Shown one piece after another: positions 42,193 to 50,889 of a stretch of 64,000 nt of DNA. The position numbers and the translations under genes are program-made. Each line of letters starts with the position of its first letter. Within the stretch, counting starts at the first letter, position 1. The notes beneath the pieces are model-generated. The model worked only from the letters and a program-made list of their open reading frames with translations, did no database searches and was not told the DNA's origin. The stretch lies in the NCBI RefSeq assembly GCF_900016645.1, contig NZ_CDGJ01000058.1; one strand, written 5' to 3'. The DNA is from Acididesulfobacillus acetoxydans. GTDB lineage: Bacteria > Bacillota > Desulfitobacteriia > Desulfitobacteriales > Desulfitobacteriaceae.

Positions 42193-42704
42193 TGGTTCGA
42201 TTGGGAATTGAGGAATTACTCAGCAAGAGGGCGGATTTGCTTTACGGAAAAAGGGTCGGTCTTGTTGCGAACTACGCAGTGACGCATGCCGGCTTCCAGC
42301 CGGCAAAACGTATCTTGGAGGAGTCCGCGGGATGGCGGCTGAGCAAGCTTTTCGGCCCCGAGCATGGCGTAAAGAACTGTGCCCAGGAAGGGGAGAGGGT
42401 GGATACGAGTGTGGACGAGGCGACGGGTCTGCCCGCAATCAGCTTGTATGGTCCGAACAAGAAGCCGACTCCCGAGATGTTGGAGGACCTAGACGTACTG
42501 GTCGTCGACCTTCATGATATCGGTTGCTTTGAGTTCCTGAACAATGACGGACCGGGTCGTCCGTTTATTGATTTGCTTGCCGGCGGGTCCCAACTGCGGG
42601 AGTTTATCCAACAGGGCCGCGCGCTGGCTTACCTGATGGAGTCTGCCGAACAGTTGGGGGCTTTCAATCGAGAAGTCAGACAGTTCGAGATTTATAAAAA
42701 CTAG
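42189..42704 (+). pseudogene. NamZ-like exo-beta-N-acetylmuramidase (DUF1343) with an internal deletion
   Basis: The N-terminal ~115 residues match DUF1343/NamZ: GIEELLSKRADLLYGKRVGLVAN, LFGPEHGVKNCAQEG, LPAISLYGPNKKPTPEMLEDLDVLVVDLHDIG. Then, after CFEFLNND, it jumps to the family's end (FIDLLAGGSQLREFIQQGRALAYLMES). Intact NamZ is ~380-420 residues, so about 230-250 residues have been removed in frame. The catalytic center spans the missing part, so activity is unlikely. It heads the MurNAc cluster, where NamZ would release MurNAc from peptidoglycan. The next gene starts 15 bp on. Confidence 0.8.
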
Positions 42705-42719
42705 GAAGGAGGGTGGGTC

Positions 42720-43793
42720 ATGGACTTTAACCTAGCGAAGTTAAAACAGCTGGACGATTTTCTCGAAGGCGAAGTCGAGGCTTCACGTTTACCCGGGGCC
42801 GCTTATGCGGTTGGCATCGGTGCGGAGGTGGTTCACGAAAACGTTGTTGGCTACGCCGAGAATCGCAAGGGGCAATGCCGGCCCATGCGTCGGGATACGA
42901 TCTTCGATCTTGCCTCTCTCACGAAAGTCACGGCGACCTTGCCGAGCATATTGCAGCTGATAGACAGCGGTCTCATCCGCTTAAACGATCCCATTGGGCT
43001 TTTCCTTCCCCAGTTTGGGCAAGGCGAGAAAGCAGAAATCACCGTCCGGCACTTACTGACACATACTTCTGGGTTGGTTTCGGGTCGAAAGTACTACGAA
43101 TCGGCATCGTCACGGGCTGAAGTGTTGGCTCTCATCCTGGCTGAGTCGCCGCAGGTCCCACCTGAGACAAGAGTGGTCTACAGCGACATTGGCTTTATCC
43201 TGCTGGCACAAGTGGTGGAGGCCGTGACCGGTCAGCGCATTGACAGGTACGCCCAAGACCGCATTTTTCGTCCTCTGGGTATGGCGCAAACCACTTACTG
43301 CCCGCCGCCGGAGCGATACGGACAGATAGCCGCGACGGAGGAGTTTCCCGATATCGGTGTAAAAGTCGGCATAGTGCATGACGAAAATGCGTACACCATG
43401 GGTGGCGTTTCCGGTCACGCAGGTTTGTTCGCGCCTTTATCAGACATGGTGGCATATCTTCAAATGTGGTTGAGCAAAGAAAACCCGGTACTGTCCGAAG
43501 CGGTTCGCAAAGCGGCGCTTAAGTGTTACACCTCTCACCTGGACGGTCGCCGTGCTCTGGGATGGGTGTGCCGGGGTGACGCTCACGACCATACAGGGGA
43601 TTTGTGGCCGGATACGACGGTCGGTCATACCGGATTCACCGGTACTAGTCTGGCTTTCGATCCCGTCTCGAAGCTTTGGTCCGTTCTCTTGACGAACGAC
43701 GTCCACTATGGCCGCGAAAACAAAACCATTGTCCGCTTGCGGGGGCGTGTTCATAACCTCGTTGCCGCAGCCTTGATCAATTTGCAGCCTTAG
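42720..43793 (+). CDS. Serine hydrolase, beta-lactamase/class C PBP-like
   Basis: A 357-residue protein. The SxxK motif is DLASLTKVTATL, the YxN-type motif is VVYSDIGFILL, and VGHTGFTGTSLAFDP provides HTG (KTG-like). Length and the RLPGAAYAVGIG N-terminus match esterase/D-aminopeptidase-like members. There is no signal peptide, so it may act in the cytosol. In other muropeptide clusters such hydrolases sit next to NamZ and NagZ, perhaps removing or trimming stem peptides. It follows the NamZ remnant at 15 bp with GGAGGG. Confidence 0.88.
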   Translation: MDFNLAKLKQLDDFLEGEVEASRLPGAAYAVGIGAEVVHENVVGYAENRKGQCRPMRRDTIFDLASLTKVTATLPSILQLIDSGLIRLNDPIGLFLPQFGQGEKAEITVRHLLTHTSGLVSGRKYYESASSRAEVLALILAESPQVPPETRVVYSDIGFILLAQVVEAVTGQRIDRYAQDRIFRPLGMAQTTYCPPPERYGQIAATEEFPDIGVKVGIVHDENAYTMGGVSGHAGLFAPLSDMVAYLQMWLSKENPVLSEAVRKAALKCYTSHLDGRRALGWVCRGDAHDHTGDLWPDTTVGHTGFTGTSLAFDPVSKLWSVLLTNDVHYGRENKTIVRLRGRVHNLVAAALINLQP

Positions 43794-44260
43794 CTGAAAC
43801 ACTCCCCCAACTGTTTCGCGGCGCGGGCCGGAACTCTAACGGCCCGGCGGAGCGGACTGTTCGCCGCAGGACGAACCGGTTTCATCCATCGAGTTCACTC
43901 TGTTTAGGTAAGATACAGATAAGATAATGGCATGGGGGTCGAGAGAGAGGCTGAGAAGCAGAGGGTCCGCCCTGAAAGAAATTTTCGGCGAAGTAGCCTA
44001 AACCTTGGAACAACATGTTGACGGGGCCCGATGGGTCGCGGTAGTATAATCTGTAGGTTAGTCCAGCCGTTAAAAATCATGGGTAGCCATTTGACAAGAT
44101 TACGGAATATAAACCAATGACACAAAAGTTCCGATGTTAGTCCGTTAATCCGGCTGAGTAAGTCGGCGCACGCGGGGTTGGTGTGGAAGCGCCATGGAAA
44201 CTCTTCAGTTGTGCGCCCGTATCGTTCAGTTGTGCACCCTTTTGCATAGAGGTGATAAGT
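43794..44260. other. Intergenic region of 470 bp
   Basis: No gene is seen. GC-rich inverted segments lie at 43820-43880, and a TATAAT at 44044-44049 could be a promoter for the downstream kinase, though its -35 spacing is poor (TTGACG is 21 nt upstream). Confidence 0.35.
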
Positions 44261-45201
44261 ATGGTTCTGTACATCGGTGTCGATGGCGGAGGAAGCAAAA
44301 CAGAAGTGATGATTGTTGACGGCGAATCACAGCGTACCGCCTTGTCTGTGGGTGCCGCAACTAACCCGAATACGGTAGGAACCGAGAACGCGGTTGCAGT
44401 GGTAACCTCGCTTATAAGCCAGGGGATCGAGAAGTTGAGCGGCGCTCAGGAACAAATTCGGGGACTGTCGATATGCATGGCAGGTGTCGACCGCCCCGCG
44501 CAAGTTCAGACATTGCATACGCTTTTTCAGGAAGAATATCCTCAAGCTGTCGTAGAAGTGACAAACGATGCCTTCGCGGCACTCAGTGCCGGGACACAAG
44601 GTAAATCGGGTATTGTGCTGATTGCCGGTACCGGAAGTATTGCCGTTGGGGAGAGCCGGGGGGAAATACGGCTCGCGCCGGCGGATATGGAAGTCTATTG
44701 GGTGACGAGGGGAGCGGCTTCGACATGGGACGGCAGGGCTTAATGGCCGCTGTCCAGTACGTCGAAGGCCGGGGGGAAAAGACAGAGTTATGGCATCTTG
44801 CCTGCGAAACTTTTGATCTCCGTCAGCCCTCAGATCTCATTGCCAAAATCTACGACTCTGTCCATCCGATTGGAGCCGTTGCTTCTTTTGCCAGATATGT
44901 CCTGGGGGCGGCCCCTTATGACGAGGTCGCGCTGAGCATCGTAAAGAGCAGCGCCAGGAGTCTTGCTCGCATGGTGGAGTCCGTACGGAACCGGCTGCAT
45001 GATGATGTTTCGAATCGCGTGGTGCTCTCCGGAAGCTTGTTGACCCTCTCGGCGGTGCTTCGTGATTATCTGGCGGTTTCACTTCAGACAGTGTTTCCCC
45101 GGGCGGAATTAAACAGGCTTGCCGAACGCCCTTCCGCAGGTGCGGTACTACGGGCGCGCCGCCTTGTGAACCGAACGGCTTTCAAGAATCGGAGTCACTG
45201 A
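44261..45201 (+). pseudogene. BadF/BadG-type sugar kinase (MurK/N-acetylglucosamine kinase-like), frameshifted at G6
   Basis: The first frame from ATG 44261 encodes the ATPase head, YIGVDGGGSKTEVMIVDG, then VTNDAFAAL and IVLIAGTGSIAVG. It loses register at a run of six G (44658-44663). Restoring a seventh G yields a clean continuation (GGNTARAGGYGSLLGDEGSGFD) into the second frame, which ends at 45201. The intact product of about 313 residues would phosphorylate an amino sugar; next to murQ and murR it is probably a MurNAc/GlcNAc kinase, supplying MurNAc-6-P for MurQ. The shift may be real, phase-variable, or a sequencing error. Confidence 0.8.
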
Positions 45202-45232
45202 CCAGACCTATTACGAGAAAGGATATGATGCG

Positions 45233-46879
45233 ATGTTCAAGGTAAAAAACCGCTGGGGAATGCGAATAACCATGCGGGACGGAATCCGAGTGGCTGCGGA
45301 TCTGTATCTGCCCGATACGGAACAGGCGGTGCCGGTCATTGTTATGCGAACCCCGTACGGCCGGAGTACTGATCCGAACGTTGAGCAGGGGCTTTGGTTT
45401 GCCGCCCGCGGTTATGGCCTACTCGTAGTCGACGTGCGCGGCCGCGGAGACAGTGAAGGGACCTTTGTGCCATATCGGGGCGAGGGCCTTGACGGTTACG
45501 ATACGATTGAGTGGGCGGCAGCGCAGTCCTGGTGTGACGGAAATGTCGGGACACTTGGCGCAAGCTATCTCGGGAAAATCCAGTGGTTGACCGCCTTGAC
45601 CCACCCATCTCACTTAAGAGCAATGGTCCCCATCGTATCGCCGTCGGATCCGTTCGTGGAGTGGCCGACAGGCGTTCCCGGTCCCATGCACCTTTGCTGG
45701 CAGTTTCTCGTAGCTGACAGGGTGCCGCAAAACATTAACCGGGTGCCTTGGGAACAGGTCTATGCGCACTTGCCTCTTGTCACTATGGATGAGGCATCAG
45801 GCAGGGAGATGCCTTTGTGGCGGGAACTGTTCCATCACTGTCAACTGGACGACTGGTGGCGCGCAACCTGCTATCAGGACCGGTTTCGTGAAATCGACCT
45901 GCCTGTCCTGCATATCTCGGGCTGGTATGATGACGAGCAAATCGGTACTCCTTTAAACTTCTCCGGTATGACCCATCAGGCACCGAGTGAAAGTGCCAGA
46001 AAGTCGCAGCGGTTGATCATGGGACCGTGGGGGCATAATGTCAATACCTCGACTCGAATGGGAGACCTTGATTTCGGGCAAGCAGCCTTGATGGATCTGC
46101 GGAGCCGGGAGCTGCGCTTTTTTGACCGTTGGCTGAAAGGTCAAAGAAATGGGGTTGACGAGGAACACCCTATATCCATCTTTATCATGGGGAAAAATCG
46201 GTGGCGTGAAGAGGCCGAATGGCCCCTGGCTCGTACCGTTTACACCTCTGTGTATCTGCACAGCCGCGGAAACGCCAACAGCCGCTTCGGGGACGGGACT
46301 CTTTCCTTGGCGGAACCTGAGGCGGAGAAAGGAGACAGTTATGTTTACAATCCCTGGCGTCCGGTCCCGTTCCTCACGGAACCTACATCCTTACAAATCG
46401 GAGGTCCGGACGACTATAGCGCAATCCATAGGCGAGACGATGTTCTCGTCTACACCGGTGAGCCGCTGACGCAGGAACTGGAGGTCACAGGCCCTGTCAA
46501 AGCTTGTCTCTATGCATCTACATCCGCTCCGGACACCGATTTTATGGTGCAGCTGCATGACGTGTGGCCGGATGGTTATACCCAGCGCTTGTGTGACGGA
46601 ATGATCAGAGTTCGTTTTTCCAAGGGTATGGATGCTCCCGAACTTGTGGAACCGGACAGTATTCGCTGCTATGAAATCAACTGCTGGAACACGGCGCATG
46701 TGTTTCTACCGGGGCATCGTATCTGCGTCCACGTGGCTTCCAGTGCGTTTCCTAAGTATGATCGCAACCAGAATACTGGCGAGCCGTTGGGCTTAAGTGA
46801 ACGGATAGAGGCCGCCTTCCAGACCATCTATCACGATGCGGAACACCCGTCAGCCATCATTCTGCCGGTGATTCCCTGA
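45233..46879 (+). CDS. CocE/NonD-family alpha/beta hydrolase (X-Pro dipeptidyl-peptidase type)
   Basis: A 548-residue S15-type hydrolase. N-terminal alpha/beta fold with VDVRGRGDSEGTF and the nucleophile Ser in GTLGASYLGKIQW; His in IMGPWGHNV and an Asp in ISGWYDDEQIG complete the triad. The C-terminal jelly roll (VTGPVKACLYASTSAPDTDFM to the end) is standard. The enzyme cleaves esters, amides or peptides; here it may process stem peptides released from muropeptides, a reading based only on context. It lies 32 bp after the kinase. Confidence 0.9.
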   Translation: MFKVKNRWGMRITMRDGIRVAADLYLPDTEQAVPVIVMRTPYGRSTDPNVEQGLWFAARGYGLLVVDVRGRGDSEGTFVPYRGEGLDGYDTIEWAAAQSWCDGNVGTLGASYLGKIQWLTALTHPSHLRAMVPIVSPSDPFVEWPTGVPGPMHLCWQFLVADRVPQNINRVPWEQVYAHLPLVTMDEASGREMPLWRELFHHCQLDDWWRATCYQDRFREIDLPVLHISGWYDDEQIGTPLNFSGMTHQAPSESARKSQRLIMGPWGHNVNTSTRMGDLDFGQAALMDLRSRELRFFDRWLKGQRNGVDEEHPISIFIMGKNRWREEAEWPLARTVYTSVYLHSRGNANSRFGDGTLSLAEPEAEKGDSYVYNPWRPVPFLTEPTSLQIGGPDDYSAIHRRDDVLVYTGEPLTQELEVTGPVKACLYASTSAPDTDFMVQLHDVWPDGYTQRLCDGMIRVRFSKGMDAPELVEPDSIRCYEINCWNTAHVFLPGHRICVHVASSAFPKYDRNQNTGEPLGLSERIEAAFQTIYHDAEHPSAIILPVIP

Positions 46880-47097
46880 TGTTTTATTTCGTAGTATTGC
46901 AAAAATACATGAAAAATAATATCATGTTATTAGATATGAATTTTCGTTCTATGAGGAAAAATGCTGAGCGCAAAAATGCTCAGTAAAAAAACGCTCTTCG
47001 AATAATTGGCAGGGGGTGGCAATCCTTGCGGAAAAAAACAGTGGAGTGCTCGGTGCGAGCAGCAACCAGCGAGAATTGAATTAGGAAGTGGGTTGAC
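46880..47097. other. AT-rich leader before murQ
   Basis: 218 bp with higher AT content than the flanks. AATAATATCATGTTATTA (about 46916-46933) is an imperfect dyad and the best candidate for a MurR operator, though this is a guess. GCTGAGC...GCTCAG forms a small hairpin at 46960-46983. Confidence 0.35.
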
Positions 47098-48042
47098 ATG
47101 GAATCTATTTGGGAATTACAAACTGAGCAATCGGATCCGAGGTACGCTGACCTGGACATCAGTACGACCAGGGATCTGCTCCACATAATGAACGAGGCAG
47201 ACCTTACGGTTCCCTTGGCTGTCTCGCAGGCCCTGCCTGCGGTAGAATGTGCCGTAGATCTCATTGTCACTCATCTTAAGTGCGGGGGAAGATTAATCTA
47301 TATCGGTGCCGGAACCAGTGGCCGAATCGGGGTCTTGGATGCGGCAGAGTGTCCGCCGACCTTTCGCACTTCTCCCGATCAGGTCATTGGCCTTATAGCG
47401 GGCGGACGCCGGGCCATGTTTGACGCTGTGGAACAGGCTGAAGATGAGGCGATTACGGCGCGGGCTGACCTTGAGCAGGTTCACCTCTGCGCGGACGACG
47501 TGGTGGTGGGCCTGACGGCGAGCGGACGGACACCCTATGTCGTTGGGGGGCTCAAGTACGCCAAGATGGTCGGAAGCGGTACGGTGGCGGTGAGCTGTAA
47601 CCCTCACGCGGCCGCCAGTCAGTATGCCGACGTGCCGATTGAGGTTTCAACGGGGCCCGAGGTGCTGAGCGGCTCCACGCGTCTCAAGGCGGGAACAGCG
47701 GAGAAGCTGATAGTCAACATGCTGAGTACGGCAAGTATGTTCCGGCTTGGCAAGGTCTATCACAACCTGATGGTGGATTTGAAAGTCACCAACAGGAAGC
47801 TGCTGAAGAGAGCCAGGCACATGGTCATGACGACGGCGGATGTCGATCTCCCGACGGCGGAACGCGTCCTGAAACAAGCGAATGATCACGTAAAGACCGC
47901 CATTCTCATGGCCAAAACAGGTGTTGACAAATCCACGGCCGAAGCCAAACTCGCGGACGCAGACGGTATACTCCGAATTGCCTTGGGCGAAGCGAACAAC
48001 ACTGTAGAGGGCGCCGCCGCAAATCGCGAGCGCAAAATCTAG
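47098..48042 (+). CDS. murQ: N-acetylmuramic acid 6-phosphate etherase
   Basis: A 314-residue SIS-domain enzyme that splits the lactyl ether of MurNAc-6-P to GlcNAc-6-P and D-lactate. The signature is complete: GAGTSGRIGVLDAAECPPTF, then EDEAITARADL, GLTASGRTPYVVGGLKYA, and STRLKAGTAEKLIVNMLSTASM. The length matches typical MurQ (~300), with a UBA-like C-terminal helix region. It establishes that the cluster deals with MurNAc. A ribosome site is weak (AGGAAG). Confidence 0.96.
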   Translation: MESIWELQTEQSDPRYADLDISTTRDLLHIMNEADLTVPLAVSQALPAVECAVDLIVTHLKCGGRLIYIGAGTSGRIGVLDAAECPPTFRTSPDQVIGLIAGGRRAMFDAVEQAEDEAITARADLEQVHLCADDVVVGLTASGRTPYVVGGLKYAKMVGSGTVAVSCNPHAAASQYADVPIEVSTGPEVLSGSTRLKAGTAEKLIVNMLSTASMFRLGKVYHNLMVDLKVTNRKLLKRARHMVMTTADVDLPTAERVLKQANDHVKTAILMAKTGVDKSTAEAKLADADGILRIALGEANNTVEGAAANRERKI

Positions 48043-48156
48043 TTCTTAGAGGAACGATCCCTCGATTCTTAGAGGAACGATCCCTCAATTCTTGGAGGAA
48101 CGATCCCTCGATTCTCAGTGGAACGATCCCTTGATTCTTAAAGGAACGACTCCCTT
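48043..48156. repeat. Five 23-bp tandem repeats with internal dyad
   Basis: Five copies of a 23-bp unit with the core AGAGGAACGATCCCTC, in which GAGG and CCTC form a short dyad. The units drift by 1-4 bases. They begin one base after murQ and stop before the epimerase leader. They could be a minisatellite or a set of binding sites. Confidence 0.85.
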
Positions 48157-48221
48157 GCAATCACTTGGGCGATCGGCCGATGAAGCGGCCGCTAGAATTG
48201 CGTTATCCGGAGGTTATAAAA

Positions 48222-49307
48222 ATGAGCCGCATAATTCAAACTGCCATCGAGGTCGTGGAACTCCCGCTCAGCACGCCTTTTCACACGTCTCTGCGCTCGG
48301 CCTATTCTGTGACGGATATCCGTGTTATCATAGGGACTGACGATGGGATTCTGGGTGTAGGTTCAGCGTCGCCGACGGCAAAAATAACGGGTGAGACCAC
48401 TCAATCTATCACAGCTGCGCTTTCGGACTTTGTCTTGCCGGCTATTCAAGCGCCCGATCTCGATCTCGAGGACGAAATCACGGTTTTCGAGGCTATTCAG
48501 AAGTCCGTTGTCCTGAACAACGGCGCCAAAGCGGCCGTCGACATTGCACTCCATGACCTTTGCGCCAAGCGTCGGGCGGTATCGTTGGCACAGTATCTCA
48601 ACCGGCGCGACTTATCCGAACTGGAAACGGACGTAACCGTCAGCCTGAATACACCATCGGCGATGGAAAAGCAAGCATTAGAGTGGGTCAGGGCGGGATT
48701 CAGCTCCCTGAAAATAAAGCTCGGGGGCCGTGACGATCGGGACATAGAGCGTGTCCAACGAATCCGCGAGGCGCTGGGGACGGAGATGGTTTTGCGCGTG
48801 GATGCCAACCAAGCTTGGAGTGTCAAGGAAAGTCTTGAAACCATTGACAAGTTGGCCGCGCTTGGAGTGGAGTTTGTCGAGCAGCCCGTCTACAGGAAAG
48901 ATTTACTGGGCCTGCGTGAGGTGACCCGGCACAGCGTTCTTCCTATTGCCGCGGACGAGAGCATATTCGATGCCTACGACTTGAACCACGTCCTCTATCT
49001 TCAGGCGGCGAACATTATTAATTTGAAACTTATGAAAACCGGCGGCCTCTATCCTGCCATCAAGATGATTGAGACCATCAAAGAAGCCGGCCTTGACTGG
49101 ATGGTAGGCAGTATGATGGAAGGACCGGCTTCCGTCACCGCGGCCGCAGCCTTGTCAGCGGCCTTTGACAGCCGCTATAAAGACCTGGACGCCGCATATT
49201 TTCTTGGCAGCCAACAAGCCAGAGGCGGCCCCGAATATCGCGACGGTAAACTCATGTTTCCCGGCGGCACCGGCCTGGGAGTTTCCTTTGCCGATGTCCC
49301 CAACTGA
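48222..49307 (+). CDS. Dipeptide epimerase (enolase superfamily, L-Ala-D/L-Glu epimerase type)
   Basis: A 361-residue enzyme of the MLE/AEE subgroup. Active-site lysines are in SSLKIKLGG (KxK) and INLKLMKTGGLY; metal ligands in VLRVDANQAW, VEFVEQPV and IAADESIFD. These match L-Ala-D/L-Glu epimerases, which convert the L-Ala-D-Glu dipeptide of muropeptides to L-Ala-L-Glu for catabolism. The context (murQ, murR, kinase) supports this. ATG 48222 follows GGAGG; the frame from 48165 lacks a site. Confidence 0.9.
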   Translation: MSRIIQTAIEVVELPLSTPFHTSLRSAYSVTDIRVIIGTDDGILGVGSASPTAKITGETTQSITAALSDFVLPAIQAPDLDLEDEITVFEAIQKSVVLNNGAKAAVDIALHDLCAKRRAVSLAQYLNRRDLSELETDVTVSLNTPSAMEKQALEWVRAGFSSLKIKLGGRDDRDIERVQRIREALGTEMVLRVDANQAWSVKESLETIDKLAALGVEFVEQPVYRKDLLGLREVTRHSVLPIAADESIFDAYDLNHVLYLQAANIINLKLMKTGGLYPAIKMIETIKEAGLDWMVGSMMEGPASVTAAAALSAAFDSRYKDLDAAYFLGSQQARGGPEYRDGKLMFPGGTGLGVSFADVPN

Positions 49308-49458
49308 GAAAGGGCTTATGAGCGGAGCTTGTGCCGCTTGTGCCCTTGGCTCTGTGCAGGCTGATCGATACATGCGGCTCATAAGTCGAGGCGCTTGCCG
49401 GAGCGGACTTGTGCCGGGCTGTTCGGCACAAAAGCATAATTTCACGCCCGGTGCCTAC

Positions 49459-49620
49459 GGCGATAGTCATCCTCAGCCGTGGGGTCAGCCTGTGATAGCG
49501 TGCGGCTTCGGCGATAGTCATCCTCAGCCGTGGGGTCAGCCTGTGATAGCGTGCGGCTTCGGCGATAGTCTCCACTGGAGACTATCGTCACTGGAGACTA
49601 TCGTCACTGGAGACTATCGT
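49459..49620. repeat. 51-bp direct repeats followed by 16-bp repeats
   Basis: Two copies of a 51-bp unit starting GGCGATAGTCATCCTCAGCC (49459-49509, 49510-49560) are followed by a third partial copy. Then CACTGGAGACTATCGT is repeated three times to 49620. GATAGTCTCCACTGGAGACTATC is a perfect dyad bridging the two families. It is non-coding and lies between the epimerase and murR. Confidence 0.85.
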
Positions 49621-49621
49621 G

Positions 49622-49652
49622 ATGTTTAACTTTCGTTGAACGAGTTCACTAG
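49622..49652. repeat. Hairpin similar to the IS605-like end at 40778
   Basis: GATGTTTAACTTTCGTTGAAC then GAGTTCACT resembles GATGTTCAGCTTAAGCTGAAC plus GAGTTCACT at 40778-40808, differing mainly by compensating changes in the stem. It suggests a mobile hairpin or shared target structure. Confidence 0.5.
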
Positions 49653-49678
49653 ATTCTACAGATTCCAGCAGAAAGCAG

Positions 49679-50545
49679 GTGTTGCCCGTGTTATATATGC
49701 CTGGCGGAGGGCTCGTGAGACTGAGGGAATCGTTCAACGGGCTGCCTGAGTCAGAGGCCAAGATTGCCCGCTACGTTCTGCAGCATCCGGCCGAATTCGT
49801 GAACATGGCGGTACAGGACCTGTCTCGGGCCAGCCAGAGCAGCCCCGCGGCTGTCGTTCGCTTGTGGAAGTCTCTCGGCTTTGAAGGCTATCAAGACTTC
49901 AAGCTGCGGGTGGCGAGCGATCTGCAGGCCAATCCCCAGGCACAATACACAGAGCTGTCCGACGACTACTCCTTTGGCAGCATCCTGCATTCCGTAGAGG
50001 ACAGCAACATTCAGTCGATTCAGAATACGCTCCGTCTCCTACGTGAAGCTGATGTTAAAGCGATTGCGGAGGCCCTGCGAACCGCAAGACAGACGGTGAC
50101 GATAGGTGTCGGAGCCTCGGGAGTCGTCGCTGATGATATCGCGCAAAAACTAATGCGCATTGGCCTGCCCGTGAGCGCAGCTCACGATTTTCACCAGGGG
50201 GCCACGCTGGCGGCACAGATTCATGAAGAAGACGTTCTTATTGCCGTGTCTTATTCGGGAACTACCACGGACATCATTGAAGTCGCAGAGGTCGCCAAAG
50301 CCAGTGGAGCCAGAATTATCGCGCTCACCCGATTCGGTAACACGCCACTGAGCCGCCTGGCTGACATTTGTCTTTGCATCAGTGCCGTAGAACCGAAAGT
50401 TCGCGTGGCGGCGACAGCCTCGAGAATCTGCGCGCTGGTAATCGTAGATATCGTCTTCATGTATCTGGCGAACCTGGACAAAGAGGGGGTATATGCGGCT
50501 TTGGAGGCCACGAGAAATGCCATAGCACGGCACAAGACGGACTGA
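49679..50545 (+). CDS. MurR/RpiR-family transcriptional regulator
   Basis: A 288-residue protein with an RpiR HTH (residues ~10-85: GLPESEAKIARYVLQHPAEF, SRASQSSPAAVVRLWKSLGFEGYQDFKL) and a SIS sugar-phosphate domain (~105-280: TIGVGASGVVADDIAQKLMRIG, DVLIAVSYSGTTTDIIEVAEVAKASG). In this setting its ligand is likely MurNAc-6-P and its target the murQ cluster, by analogy to E. coli MurR. GTG 49679 is accepted although the ribosome site is modest; GTG 49714 is an alternative. Confidence 0.92.
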   Translation: MLPVLYMPGGGLVRLRESFNGLPESEAKIARYVLQHPAEFVNMAVQDLSRASQSSPAAVVRLWKSLGFEGYQDFKLRVASDLQANPQAQYTELSDDYSFGSILHSVEDSNIQSIQNTLRLLREADVKAIAEALRTARQTVTIGVGASGVVADDIAQKLMRIGLPVSAAHDFHQGATLAAQIHEEDVLIAVSYSGTTTDIIEVAEVAKASGARIIALTRFGNTPLSRLADICLCISAVEPKVRVAATASRICALVIVDIVFMYLANLDKEGVYAALEATRNAIARHKTD

Positions 50546-50889
50546 TTACGAACCGCGCCCGGCAGTCAACCCCCCCATGCCTAAAGGCGTCTGAAGCCAG
50601 GGGCTTCCGCGCGAAGCATTCGGTGACAGCCTCTTTGTCGAAAGCAACTGCAGTTTTTTGTGCTGATCATGTATGGGGGAAGGAGACCTTAGAGAGAGCC
50701 GTTTTGTCGATTTTACGAGAATAGAAAGAGACTTAAATTTCCCGGCGATGAGGCGGCTCGGGCGTATAAGCAAGGCCGTGAAGAGCCGAGAAATCCTGTC
50801 GGCTGTTCACGGCCCAAGCGAAGGTTGTCATTCTGAGCGATCCGGGTGTTGGGCTCTTAGGGCTGGCCGGTTTCAGGCGGTCATCCGTA
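50546..50889. other. Intergenic region
   Basis: No gene is supported; the plus-strand frame 50673-51113 shadows the MerR gene. CGTCTGAAGCCAGGGGCTTC (about 50587-50606) contains a short hairpin GAAGCC/GGCTTC that could weakly terminate murR. Confidence 0.35.

Noticed and set aside
48043..49620. CRISPR array
   Set aside because: The repeats are contiguous without unique spacers and there are no cas genes.
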